Shown here: in pieces, positions 47,608 through 56,368 of the stretch | How the letters are laid out: every line of letters starts with the position of its first letter | Numbering within the stretch: position 1 is the stretch's first letter | Source: Streptomyces caelestis | GTDB taxonomy: Bacteria; Actinomycetota; Actinomycetes; Streptomycetales; Streptomycetaceae | Direction of reading: 5' to 3' | Assembly: GCF_014205255.1 (NCBI RefSeq) | Contig: NZ_JACHNE010000001.1 | Location: 2,914,001 to 2,978,000 of the forward strand | Length of the DNA: 64,000 nucleotides | Notes under the pieces: generated by a model | Told to the model about the DNA's origin: nothing | The model's input: only the letters and a program-made list of their open reading frames with translations | Database searches by the model: none | Made by a program: the position numbers and the translations under genes

Positions 47608-48925
47608 TCAGAGGTCGCGTACGTTCACCGTGTAGCCCGCCGATGCCAGAGCACCTTGCCGGTGTCGGCGGCCAAGGCGTTGATCGTGCAACTGGTCCGG
47701 AGGGCTGTTCGCAGAGTTCTGTTGGTCGGCCTCGTAGCGAGCCGCCCGTCCGGCAACCCTCGGCATGGTGACGAGCGCGGCGAGTGCGACCGCCACGGCG
47801 GCCGACACCAGCAGCAGGCCATGCCTGCGGCGTGTGCGGGTGCGGTCGGTCCGAGGTGCCGGCCCCGCTGCCGGATCGGCAGCCGCTTGGTGCTGCTCGG
47901 TCGGGGTTCTGCCGAGCCGGTGAGGCCCGGCTTCGTCCCGCTCGGCGCCCGTCCCGTCGGTCAGGGGGTGCTGTGTTTCGCCTCGCTCCGGGCGCGCCGC
48001 GTCGGGGCACGCGTGCCGGCGGGCTCGGTCGGGCGGGTGCCCGGCCATGGTGGTACGGGTCGTGGCCGTCGTGAGGCGGTGCCGGGCGGGTGACGCCCGG
48101 TGGGGGTCGCGGTGCCCTCGCGGAGCAGGGTGAACAGTTCGTCCGCGGCGGGGCGGGACTTCTGGTGCTTCTGCAGGCAGGAGCGGATGAAAGGAAGGAG
48201 CTCGTCCGGTACGCCGGCGAGGTCCGGCTCGCCCTCGACGACCCGCAGAGCCGTCTCGTACGGGCTGGGGCTGTCGAACGGACCCCGGCGGGTGGCCGCG
48301 CAGGTGAGGACCGAGCCGAGGGAGAAGATGCCGGCGGCCGGGCCCACGTCCCGGGGAGAGGCGAACTGCTCCGGGGACATGAAGGGCGGCGTGCCCATGA
48401 CGCGGCCGGTCTGGGTGAGGACGTCCGAGGCGGCGAACTCGGCGGTGCGGGAGATGCCGAAGTCGATGACGCGGGGGCCGTCGTCGGCGAGCATCACGTT
48501 GGACGGCTTCAGGTCGCGGTGGACGACTCCGGCGCGGTGCATGTCGCGCAGCGCCTCGGCGAGGCCCGCGGCGAGTTCGCGCAGGCGGGGCAGCGGGAGC
48601 GGGCCGTGCTCGCGGACGTGGGTGGCGAGGTCCGCGCCCGGAATGTGGAGTGTGGCCATCCAGGGGCGCGGCGCGTCGGCGTCCGCGTCCACGACGGGGG
48701 CCGTGAAGGCGCCGCTGATCTGGCGGGCGGCGGCCACCTCGCGGCGGAAACGGGCGCGGAACTCGTCGTCGTCGGCGTACTGGCCGTGCACCACCTTGAT
48801 CGCCAGGTGCCGGCCGGAGGCCGAGCGGGCGAGGGAGACCACACCCATGCCGCCGGAGCCCAGGCGGTCCTCGATGCGGTAGCCGCCCCCTCCGCGGGGT
48901 CATCCCCGTACGTTCCCCCCGTCAC
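47608..48925 (-). pseudogene. Decayed PQQ-type Ser/Thr protein kinase
   Basis: A Hanks-type kinase core is well preserved from the ATG at 48848: MGVVSLARSASGRHLAIKVV, HRDLKPSNVML, IDFGISR, MGTPPFMSPEQF. But the glycine-rich loop residues before it (GYRIEDRLGSGG) have no start codon and sit after a TGA. The natural start VTGGTYGDDPAEG (GTG 48925) is in another frame, and the frames would join with one more base in the G5/C5 run at 48886-48890. The subdomain IX aspartate is glycine (GPAAGIFSLG). After the kinase frame stops at 47961, a membrane helix (GLLLVSAAVAVALAALV) continues in a second frame and a PQQ-like blade (INALAADTGKVLW) in a third. Several lesions therefore make an active kinase unlikely. 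Confidence 0.7.
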
Positions 48926-48989
48926 GCACCGTCCTGTGGTCGGGGAGGAGCGTATCCGCACGCTCCTCGCGTCGGCGGTACCGGCCCGG

Positions 48990-49184
48990 TCAGAAGCTGA
49001 TCGAGTTGATGGTCTGCGCTATCGAGTTGAGGAATCGCTGGATGTCGTCGGCCATGCCCGTCGAGGCGAGGAAGAAGCCGAAGAGGACCGCCACGATCGC
49101 GGGGCCCGCCTTGATGGAGCCGCCTCTCAGCAACACCACAAGGATGATCGCCAACAGCAGCACCACAGACAGTGAAATGGCCAC
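48990..49184 (-). CDS. Small two-helix membrane protein
   Basis: The 64-residue protein has two hydrophobic helices (MAISLSVVLLLAIILVVLL and AIVAVLFGFFLASTGM) joined by RGGSIKAGP, and an amphipathic end (DDIQRFLNSIAQTINSI). Similar short proteins occur in several copies in Streptomyces; their function is unknown. It starts at ATG 49184 and reads towards the kinase remnant. Confidence 0.78.
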   Translation of the reverse strand: MAISLSVVLLLAIILVVLLRGGSIKAGPAIVAVLFGFFLASTGMADDIQRFLNSIAQTINSISF

Positions 49185-49806
49185 AACTGATCACACCCTC
49201 GGTCGGTCCGCTCTCCCGGCCCGGGGACGCAACCCCGCGCACCCCGCCAGAACCATCGTGCCACCAACGCGGCCGGGCTATGCGGCCGGTGACGCATCGA
49301 CCACCTCACGCGTGTCCGGACGTGTGCGCGCCGCCCGGGGGCAGGGGCCGAACGGCCGTGACTCGTACGACAATTCGACGGGCCACCCGCACAGGGAATT
49401 CGACCGCATCGTTTCCGTGTCCACACAACGCGTTCGCAGCTAATTCGAATTGCCCCCGCAAGCCCTCAACAACCCCGCGGGCAGACTTCGAAGGGGCGCG
49501 GAAGCGGACATTCCACCGGAGTCGCCTGCTGGTCTTATGGGGCGCTTAGTCCGGAAGTATCATGACAAGCAGGGCGGGTGTGATGAACACAGTCCACCGT
49601 CGGGCGATGTGTTGGCCATCACTCCGACAGTGACGTCAACTACCCGAAATCCGGGGTACCCGCAGCGAATAGCCAGGATTCACATCCAGCGTTTTACGAA
49701 TAGCCGCAGGGAACGCTAGGGTGCCTCAGATGTTCCACGCTGCCTCGTCCCCCGCAAGCGCAGCGAGGTCCCGGATCGTCTCCCCGAGCTCCTGGTGGGA
49801 GGGTCT
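49185..49806. other. Long divergent intergenic region
   Basis: About 620 nt separate the small membrane protein (-) from the acyltransferase (+), and no coding frame is convincing. It holds an interrupted inverted repeat at 49580-49622 and the direct repeat CGAATAGCC at 49666-49674 and 49697-49705. It is slightly less GC-rich than its neighbours. It probably contains the acyltransferase promoter and operator sites. Confidence 0.55.
49580..49622. promoter_or_regulatory. Interrupted inverted repeat, possible operator
   Basis: GTGATG-AACACA (49580-49591) matches TGTGTT-GGC-CATCAC (49608-49622) as a 12-bp interrupted inverted repeat with a 3-base bulge. It lies about 185 nt upstream of the acyltransferase start. 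Confidence 0.4.
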
Positions 49807-50997
49807 GTGACGAACTCGCTACGACCGAACGGCGACCGCAGGGCGCCACTTCCCCCGGCACAGTCGCCGACTGACGGAGTGCCGAGCCCGCGCTCGCCGC
49901 AGAGCCCGCAGAAGAAGCAGAACGGCAAGCAGCGCGACGCGTTCTTCGACAACGCCAAGTACCTGGCGATCGTACTGGTGGCCATGGGCCACGCCTGGGA
50001 GCCGCTCAAGGGCGACAGCCGGATACTGGAGGCCGCGTACCAGGTCGTCTACGCGTTCCACATGCCGGCGTTCATCATCATCTCCGGCTACTTCTCGCGC
50101 AGTTTCGACATGCGGCCCGACCGGCTCAAGCGCCTGATCACCGGCGTCGCCGTGCCGTACATCATCTTCGAGACGGCCTACCCGCTCTTCAAGCGGTTCA
50201 TCGACAACGACCCGCACCAGGAGATCAGCCTTCTCGACCCCTGGTACCTGACCTGGTTCCTGTGCGCGCTGTTCATCTGGCGGATGACCACCCCCATCTG
50301 GAAGATGGCGCGCTGGCCGCTGCCGCTCGCGCTCGGCCTCGCGATGGTCGCGACCGTCTCCCCGGAGATCGGTGACGACCTGGACCTCCAGCGGGTCCTC
50401 CAGTTCCTGCCGTTCTTCGTGCTGGGCCTGGTGATGAAGCCCGAGCACTTCCACATGGTGCGCCGCCGTTCCGTGCGCATCGCCTCGGTGCCGGTGTTCG
50501 CGGTCGCGCTGGCCTTCAGCTGGTGGGCCGTGCCGCGCATGAACACCGCGTGGTTCTACCACCGGGACGCCGCGCAGGAGCTGGGCGCGCCGTGGTGGAC
50601 CGGCCCGGTCATGGTGCTCGCGATGTTCGGCTGCTCCCTGGTGCTGACCGCCTGCTTCTTCGCCTGGGTGCCACGCCGCCACATGTGGTTCACCGCGCTC
50701 GGCGCTGGCACGCTCTACGGCTACCTGCTGCACGGCTTCCTGGTGAAGGCCGGCGACTACCAGGGCTGGTTCGAGCCGACGTGGATGCACCAGCCGCTCG
50801 GTGAGATCGCCGTGACCATCGCCGCGGCCGCCGTCGTGACGGCGCTGTGCACCAAGCCGGTGCAGCGGGTCTTCCGGTTCGCGATGGAGCCGAAGATGGA
50901 GTGGGCCTTCAAACGGGACGCGGCCGAGCTCGCCCGGGAGCGCCAGAGCGCCGAGCGGCGCGAGCACGAGCGCGAGCGCGAGAAGGTCAACGCCTGA
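49807..50997 (+). CDS. Acyltransferase-3 family integral membrane protein
   Basis: The 396-residue protein has a charged, Pro-rich cytoplasmic N-terminus (~45 residues), then RDAFFDNAKYLAIVLVAMGHAWEPL with the family's catalytic histidine region. About ten membrane helices follow (VVYAFHMPAFIIISGYFSRSF, WYLTWFLCALFIWR, LPFFVLGLVM, WTGPVMVLAMFGCSLVLTACFF and others) and a Glu/Arg-rich C-terminal helix. Members O-acylate sugars or other cell-surface molecules. The GTG at 49807 has GGGAGG four bases upstream. The substrate cannot be read from context. It converges on the HD hydrolase gene with only 15 nt between. Confidence 0.88.
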   Translation: MTNSLRPNGDRRAPLPPAQSPTDGVPSPRSPQSPQKKQNGKQRDAFFDNAKYLAIVLVAMGHAWEPLKGDSRILEAAYQVVYAFHMPAFIIISGYFSRSFDMRPDRLKRLITGVAVPYIIFETAYPLFKRFIDNDPHQEISLLDPWYLTWFLCALFIWRMTTPIWKMARWPLPLALGLAMVATVSPEIGDDLDLQRVLQFLPFFVLGLVMKPEHFHMVRRRSVRIASVPVFAVALAFSWWAVPRMNTAWFYHRDAAQELGAPWWTGPVMVLAMFGCSLVLTACFFAWVPRRHMWFTALGAGTLYGYLLHGFLVKAGDYQGWFEPTWMHQPLGEIAVTIAAAAVVTALCTKPVQRVFRFAMEPKMEWAFKRDAAELARERQSAERREHEREREKVNA

Positions 50998-51012
50998 CGC
51001 CCGTACTCGCGT

Positions 51013-51474
51013 TCATCCGACGAGACCGAGAAGTGCGCGCATCCGCGCGTACTTCTCGGTCAGTCGTGTGCGGGTGGTCTCGTCGAGGACCGCGAGGCGT
51101 GCCGGGTCCGCGTTGTGCGCCAGGTCCGCCTCCTTCACCAGCAGCGCGCCGGGCGTGGCGAGGATGCGCGCGGCGTACGCCTCGGGCGGTTCCCCCGCCC
51201 GCTTGGTGACCGCGAGGACGATGGCCTTGGTACGGCTGCTCAGCGGGGCCTCGCGCAGCCACTGAGGCGAGAGCGCGTCGTCCTCGACGGCGTCGTGCAG
51301 CCAGGCCGCCGCGATCTGCTCCTCGTCGCCGTCCCGCGCCCGGACGCCCTCCGCGACGGCCTGGAGATGCTCGGCGTAGGGCCGTCCGGCCTTGTCGGTC
51401 TGGCCTGCGTGCGCGGCACGAGCGGTGGCCTCGATCTGAGCCAGGGTCAGCGTGGTGCGGGGTGTCTCGGTCAC
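51013..51474 (-). CDS. HD-domain hydrolase, small RelA/SpoT hydrolase-like
   Basis: The 153-residue protein has the HD pattern HAGQTDKAGRPYAEHLQAV, AAAWLHDAVEDD and VKEADLAHNADPARL. This order (HAGQxDKxGxPYxEH, LHDxVEDD, D..HN) is that of single-domain (p)ppGpp hydrolase-like enzymes such as MESH1 or SAH. Substrate assignment is inference; other nucleotide polyphosphates are possible. The GTG start lies at 51474. Its last codons overlap a hairpin that may terminate both convergent genes. Confidence 0.85.
   Translation of the reverse strand: MTETPRTTLTLAQIEATARAAHAGQTDKAGRPYAEHLQAVAEGVRARDGDEEQIAAAWLHDAVEDDALSPQWLREAPLSSRTKAIVLAVTKRAGEPPEAYAARILATPGALLVKEADLAHNADPARLAVLDETTRTRLTEKYARMRALLGLVG
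51024..51061. terminator. Hairpin overlapping the end of the HD hydrolase gene
   Basis: GACCGAGAAGT (51024-51034) pairs with ACTTCTCGGTC (51051-51061), with an inner GCGCG/CGCGC pairing. It lies inside the last codons of the minus-strand gene and 27 nt past the plus-strand acyltransferase stop, so it probably terminates the plus-strand transcript. Confidence 0.6.
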
Positions 51475-51539
51475 GGCTCCAGTGTGCGCCTGACTCCAGT
51501 GCGTCCTGACTCCAGCGTGCGGCTGAAGAGAACCGCGCC

Positions 51540-52718
51540 TCAGCGGGTGGCGGCCGCTGTCGGGCCCTCCCGGCAGATCAGCAGCAGGGCCCGGTCGTCG
51601 TTGACGTCCTTGGCCACCGCCTCGATGAGGTGCCAGGCGGCGCCGTGGAAACCACCCGCGACGTAACGGTCGGCCTCGCCGGTGAGTCGGTCGATGCCCT
51701 CGACGATGTCGCGGTCGGAGGTCTCCACCAGGCCGTCCGTGAACAGCATCAGCACGTCACCCGGGCGGAGCGAGCCCTTCACCGAGTCGAACTGGGCGCC
51801 GTCGTACACACCGAGGAGCGGGCCTTCCGCCGTCTTCTCCTCCCAGCGGCCGCTGCCCGCGCTGAGCTGGAGGCCCGGCGGGTGGCCGGCGGAGTAGAGC
51901 TCGTAGTCGCCGGAGTCCAGGTCGAGGACCAGGTGAATGGAGGTCGCGAAACCCTCGTCCCAGTCCTGGCGGAGCAGATAGCCGTTCGCGGCCGGGAGGA
52001 AGGCGTGCGGCGGGAGGGAACCCAGGAGGCCGCCGAACGCGCCGGACAGGAGCAGCGCCCGGGAGCCCGCGTCCATGCCCTTGCCGGAGACGTCGGTGAG
52101 GACGACCTCGAGCGTACGGCCGCCGTTGGTGCGCGCCGCCACCACGAAGTCGCCCGAGAAGGACTGGCCGCCCGCCGGGCGCAGCGCCATCTCACGGTGC
52201 CAGCCGTCCGGCAGGCCGGGCAGCTTGCTCTGCACCCGGATGCGTTCGCGCAGGTCGAACAGCATGGTGCCGCCGCGCCGCCAGGGCACACCGACCCGAC
52301 TGCGGAACTGGGCCAGCAGGAGTCCGAAGAAACCACAGGCCGCGACCACCAGCACCACGCCCGGGGTGACTCTGGACGGGCCTTCCGTGTACGGGCCCAG
52401 CCGCACCGACTCCACGATCAGTGCCGTGGCCGCCGCCGCGTACAGGCCGAGCAGGCTCGCCGGGCGCAGCAGCAGGCCGCCCACGACGACCGGCAGGACC
52501 AGCGCGGCCGGCGAGAACCACACCGAGTTCGCCAGCGTCGCCGCGGCGATCAGCGGGACGGTCACGAGCAGACCCACCAGGGCGATCCAGTCCGAGCCGT
52601 CGCCGCGGAAGTAGTCCACGGCGGCTCGGCGCATGCCGACGCGGGCCCGGTGCCACTGCTTCTTCAACCGGGCCGTGAACGTCTCGGCTTCCGCGCGCCG
52701 CTCTCGTCCTGCTGCCAT
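51540..52718 (-). CDS. Membrane-bound SpoIIE/PP2C-type serine phosphatase
   Basis: The 392-residue protein has a basic N-terminus, about four membrane helices (~45-140: WIALVGLLVTVPLIAAATL, PAALVLPVVVGGLLL, GLYAAAATALIVES, GVVLVVAACGFFGLLLAQF) and a SpoIIE domain. Metal-binding motifs are SGDFVVA, TDVSGKGMDAG, LYSAGHPPGL and FTDGLVE, and the final DDRALLL. Such phosphatases usually act on anti-sigma-factor antagonists. No anti-sigma or antagonist gene is next to it, so the target is unknown. Confidence 0.9.
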   Translation of the reverse strand: MAAGRERRAEAETFTARLKKQWHRARVGMRRAAVDYFRGDGSDWIALVGLLVTVPLIAAATLANSVWFSPAALVLPVVVGGLLLRPASLLGLYAAAATALIVESVRLGPYTEGPSRVTPGVVLVVAACGFFGLLLAQFRSRVGVPWRRGGTMLFDLRERIRVQSKLPGLPDGWHREMALRPAGGQSFSGDFVVAARTNGGRTLEVVLTDVSGKGMDAGSRALLLSGAFGGLLGSLPPHAFLPAANGYLLRQDWDEGFATSIHLVLDLDSGDYELYSAGHPPGLQLSAGSGRWEEKTAEGPLLGVYDGAQFDSVKGSLRPGDVLMLFTDGLVETSDRDIVEGIDRLTGEADRYVAGGFHGAAWHLIEAVAKDVNDDRALLLICREGPTAAATR

Positions 52719-52878
52719 TAGTTCGGGACCCTATCCATCGGACCGGTCACTTGGCACGGGAGGTCCTACTTGTCCCCCGTCCGAGGGCCGACTTCACAGT
52801 GAACTTACGGTGCGCGGCCCGCCACCGCCCCGGGAAAATTCCCTCGCTCGTCCCGAGTTGCCCTGGTAGGCATGGGCC

Positions 52879-54141
52879 ATGGCGACTGATGCGACCGGCT
52901 CCGCGGCGACCCTGCGGGTTCTTCGGCAGGACGACTGGGACAAGTGGTACGACACCCTCATCCGCGGCTTCGGCGGGGTGCCGGAGTCCGCCGAGGAGCG
53001 GGAGTTGTGGCGCTCGCTGACCGAGTGCGACCGTTCCCTCGGTGCCTGGGACGGGGACGACTGCGTGGGGACGGCCGGGGCGTTCGCCTTCCGGCTCACC
53101 GTGCCCGGCGGGGCCTCGGTGCCGGCCGCGGGCGTCACGACGGTGAGCGTGGCCGCCACGCACCGCCGGCGCGGCGTCCTGACGTCCATGATGCGGCGGC
53201 AGCTGGACGACGTCCGCGCCTGGGGTGAGCCGCTGGCCGTGCTCACGGCCTCCGAGCCGGCGATCTACGGCCGGTTCGGATACGGCACGGCCACCTTCCA
53301 GTTGAACGCCGAGATCGACACGAGCCGGGTGCGGCTGTCGTCGCTGCCGGCTGGTACGGACGACGTGCGTCTGCGGTACGCCGTTCCCGCCGATGCCGTC
53401 GATGTGTGCGAGGCGGTGTACGCGCGGCTGGTGCCGTCACGGCCGGGGATGCTGGCGCGGCAGCCCGGCTGGGAGCGGCTGGGAGTGCTCGATCCGGAGA
53501 GCGAGCGGGACGGGGCGTCGCCGCTTCAGTGCGTCCTCGCCGAGCGGGACGGGGAGACGGTCGGGTACGCGCGGTACCGCGTCAAGCCGGGGTGGGAGCC
53601 CGCCGGGCCCAACGGCACGGTGATTGTGGAGAACTCGGCCGCGCTGGACCCCGCGGCGGACGCGGCGCTGCTGCGGTTCCTGTTCGGCATCGACCTGACG
53701 TCGACGCTGGTGATGCGGGGGCGGCCGGTCGACGACGCGTGGCAGTACATGGTGTCCGACATACGGCGGTGTCAGCCGCGGTTGCGGGATTCGCTGTACG
53801 TGAGGCCGGTGGACGTCGGGGCCGCGTTGGAGGCGCGGACGTATCAGGCGCCGGTGGATGTGGTGTTCGAGGTGGAGGACGCGTTCTGTCCCTGGAACGC
53901 CGGGCGTTGGCGGCTCAGCGGGGATGCGAAGGGGGCGTCCTGTGAGCGTACGGCGGATGCGGCGGATGTCGCTTTGTCCGTACGGGAGTTGGGGGCGGCG
54001 TATCTCGGTGGGGTGAGCCTCGTGGCGTTGGGGGCGGCGGGGCGTGTACGGGAGTTGCGGCGGGGGGCGTTGGGGGAGGCCTCGGTGGGGTTCGGGGGCG
54101 GGGGCGGTGCGGTGGCGCCGTGGTTGCCGCACGGTTTCTGA
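52879..54141 (+). CDS. Eis-like GNAT acetyltransferase with SCP2-like C-terminal domain
   Basis: The 420-residue protein has the three-part layout of Eis: an N-terminal GNAT domain with acetyl-CoA motif VAATHRRRGVLTSMM and the acid tyrosine in PAIYGRFGYG, a second GNAT-like domain (~155-290), and an SCP2-like domain ending exactly in PHGF, where the C-terminal carboxylate serves as base in Mycobacterium Eis. Eis enzymes acetylate amines at several positions, including aminoglycosides. The natural substrate here is unknown. It is divergent from the phosphatase gene. Confidence 0.9.
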   Translation: MATDATGSAATLRVLRQDDWDKWYDTLIRGFGGVPESAEERELWRSLTECDRSLGAWDGDDCVGTAGAFAFRLTVPGGASVPAAGVTTVSVAATHRRRGVLTSMMRRQLDDVRAWGEPLAVLTASEPAIYGRFGYGTATFQLNAEIDTSRVRLSSLPAGTDDVRLRYAVPADAVDVCEAVYARLVPSRPGMLARQPGWERLGVLDPESERDGASPLQCVLAERDGETVGYARYRVKPGWEPAGPNGTVIVENSAALDPAADAALLRFLFGIDLTSTLVMRGRPVDDAWQYMVSDIRRCQPRLRDSLYVRPVDVGAALEARTYQAPVDVVFEVEDAFCPWNAGRWRLSGDAKGASCERTADAADVALSVRELGAAYLGGVSLVALGAAGRVRELRRGALGEASVGFGGGGGAVAPWLPHGF

Positions 54142-54216
54142 GGGTTTGGTTGGTTTTTGCGGCGCGTGGTGTGTGGCCTGGGTTTTGAGGGGCCTGGGCG
54201 TTCAACGCCTGGGCGT

Positions 54217-55026
54217 TCAGGGGCGTTGGCAGGTCGGGCACCAGAAGAGGTTGCGGGCGGCGAGATCGGCGGTGCGGATCTCGCCGCCACAGATGTGGCA
54301 GGGCTGGTTGGCCCTGCGGTAGACGTACACCTCGCCGCCGTGGTCGTCCACGCGGGGTGGGCGGCCCATCGCGTCCGGGGTATGTTCCGGGCGGACCGTG
54401 TCGATGCGGTTGTTGCGGACGCCCTCGTGCATGAGCTCGACCAGGTCGGTCCAGATCGCGTGCCACTCGGACGGGGTGATGTCCTTGCCCGGGCGGTAGG
54501 GGTCGACGCGGTGCCGGAAGAGGACCTCCGCGCGGTAGACGTTTCCCACGCCGGCGATGACCTTCTGGTCCATGAGGAGGGCGGCGATGGTCGTACGGCT
54601 GCGGGAGACGCGGCGGTATGCGGTGTCCGGGTCGGCGTCGTCGCGGAGGGGGTCGGGGCCGAGGCGGTCGTGTATCGCCTGCTTCTCCGGGGGTGTGATG
54701 AGGGCGCAGGTCGTGGGGCCGCGGAGGTCCACGTAGGTGGTGTCGTTCGCGAGGCGGAGGCGGACGGTGTCGGTGGGAGCGGGTGCGGGGGTGGGGCCGA
54801 AGGTGACCTTGCCGAAGAGGCCGAGGTGGATGTGGATCCAGTCGGTGGCGTGGAAGCCGAGGAAGAGGTGTTTGCCGTGGGCTTCTGTGTGGGTGAGTTC
54901 CGTGCCGGTGAGGAGGGTGGCGGCGTCGGCGAACTTGCCCTGGGGGCTGGTGACCTGGGGGGTTGTGTCGAGGAAGGCCGCGGCGTAGTCGAGGGCCAGC
55001 CGGTGGATGGTGTGGCCTTCCGGCAC
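54217..55026 (-). CDS. Fpg/Nei-family DNA glycosylase
   Basis: The 269-residue enzyme starts PEGHTIHRL after the removed initiator: the N-terminal proline is the nucleophile and glutamate the acid. PEG rather than PEL places it with Nei/Nei2 endonuclease VIII-type enzymes. The helix-two-turn-helix (DQKVIAGVGNVYRAEVLF) and a zinc finger (CHICGGEI...FWCPTC) are intact, as is the lysine in AHGKHLFL. It removes oxidised pyrimidines and cleaves the strand. GTG 55026 follows AGGAGA. Confidence 0.93.
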   Translation of the reverse strand: MPEGHTIHRLALDYAAAFLDTTPQVTSPQGKFADAATLLTGTELTHTEAHGKHLFLGFHATDWIHIHLGLFGKVTFGPTPAPAPTDTVRLRLANDTTYVDLRGPTTCALITPPEKQAIHDRLGPDPLRDDADPDTAYRRVSRSRTTIAALLMDQKVIAGVGNVYRAEVLFRHRVDPYRPGKDITPSEWHAIWTDLVELMHEGVRNNRIDTVRPEHTPDAMGRPPRVDDHGGEVYVYRRANQPCHICGGEIRTADLAARNLFWCPTCQRP

Positions 55027-55594
55027 GGTTTCTCCTGTGATCGTTGCCTTTGTCCAGGGGGTGGCCTCACGGCGGGGCTCCATCCTGGATTCCACCCTCC
55101 TGACCGAAGCGGTTCGTCGAGGGGCTGGGGTCGGAAGGCCTCGGCTGCGGACTCGGACTCCGGCCTCCCCGTCGGCCTCGGACCCTGGGCCCCCACGTCG
55201 GCCTCGGCCCCTGGCCCCGTCAACGTCAGCCTCGGCCCTGCCCCCACATGGGGCTCGGGCACCAACCCCCCGACGGACTCAGCCCCTGGCCTCCACGTCG
55301 AGTTCGGACCCTAGCCCCCACATCGGGTTCCGCCTCAGCCCACGTCGGTCTCGGCACTGGCCCCACCTAGGACTCGGACCCTGACCCCACCTGAGGCTCG
55401 GGCGCTGGGCCCCACCCCAGGTCCGGGCCCTGGAGCTGCGCACCGGGCTCGGGTGCTGGAGCCAGCGGCGATGGCCCGGCCCCGGCACCCGCAGGAGGTG
55501 CGTGCCGGACCTCACGCCCCCTGCCGCGCTCGGCACGACCGCCTGACCTCAGTGGTTCAGGTAGGGACCGTGTGGAGGCCGGGGCCCGCGGGTC
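55027..55594. other. Intergenic region between the glycosylase and rpiB, mostly a tandem repeat
   Basis: About 570 nt hold no credible gene. The first ~120 nt must carry the glycosylase promoter. From 55152 to about 55472 the sequence is the degenerate 25-bp repeat array listed separately. Confidence 0.6.
55152..55472. repeat. Degenerate tandem array, about 13 copies, period near 25 bp
   Basis: Unit starts (CTCGG or a close variant) fall at 55152, 55177, 55203, 55231, 55254, 55278, 55303, 55328, 55350, 55373, 55397, 55422 and 55448, spacings of 22-28 bp averaging 24.7. The consensus is about CTCGGACCCTGGCCCCAC followed by GTCGG. Spacings vary, so no reading frame is kept. It is a minisatellite-like intergenic array. 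Confidence 0.8.
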
Positions 55595-56080
55595 CTACCG
55601 CTGGGGGTGGTGGGACGGGATGGGAGGGAGGTCGCCGGTGGATTCGTATGTGGCGAGCATGTCGATTCGGCGGATGTGACGTTCATCACCGGAGAACGGC
55701 GTGCTGAGGAACGTCTCGACGAAGGCCGTCGCCTCGTCCTGCGCGTGCATGCGCGCGCCCACGGCGACGACGTTGGCGTTGTTGTGCTGGCGGCCGAGGG
55801 CTGCCGTCTCCTCGCTCCAGGCGAGGGCCGCGCGGACGCCCTTGACCTTGTTCGCGGCGATCTGCTCGCCGTTGCCGGAGCCGCCGATGACGACGCCGAG
55901 GGACTCGGGGTCCGCGGCCGTCCGCTCCGCGGCGCGGAGGCAGAACGGCGGGTAGTCGTCCTGGGCGTCGTAGATGTGCGGGCCGCAGTCGACGGGGTCG
56001 TGACCCGCCGCCTTCAGCCACTCGACGAGGTGGTTCTTGAGTTCGTAGCCCGCATGGTCCGAGCCGAGGTACACGCGCAT
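55595..56080 (-). CDS. rpiB: Ribose-5-phosphate isomerase B
   Basis: RpiB interconverts ribose 5-phosphate and ribulose 5-phosphate. The 161 residues have the family motifs MRVYLGSDHAGYELKNHL and VVIGGSGNGEQIAANK, RAALAWSEETA and QHNNANVVAVGARM. As in other actinobacteria, the catalytic cysteine of the E. coli enzyme is replaced (GGSGNGEQ), and another acid group serves. Its product ribulose 5-phosphate is also the substrate expected for the CDP-ribitol synthase at 10552-12048, though the genes are far apart. Confidence 0.95.
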   Translation of the reverse strand: MRVYLGSDHAGYELKNHLVEWLKAAGHDPVDCGPHIYDAQDDYPPFCLRAAERTAADPESLGVVIGGSGNGEQIAANKVKGVRAALAWSEETAALGRQHNNANVVAVGARMHAQDEATAFVETFLSTPFSGDERHIRRIDMLATYESTGDLPPIPSHHPQR

Positions 56081-56368
56081 GGGACGAGTGTGACACGGGT
56101 GTTTCGGGGAAGGCGCGCCGGGTGGCGCTCATGAAAACGTGAGGCGAATGTGAGCCCCATTACAGAAGCTCAGGGAAACCTCAAGTAACAATCTGGATTC
56201 AGAGGTTCTCCTCGCTGTTCGCCTCAGATTCACTGGACCAGCTCGTACACCGCTCATGCACCGCTCGTACGAGCCCCTGTACACCGTCATGCCGCGACAC
56301 ACCCCCGTTCGTACGGCTCAGACGGTTCGTACGGAAAACAGCTCCCCGGCGCAAAGGAAAACCGTTCC

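Noticed and set aside
55152..55472. CRISPR array.
   Set aside because: The repeats are imperfect and contiguous with no unique spacers between identical repeats, and no cas genes are present.
55100..55540. Several overlapping frames through the repeat array between the glycosylase gene and rpiB.
   Set aside because: No ribosome site or family is visible, and the 22-28 bp spacing breaks any reading frame.
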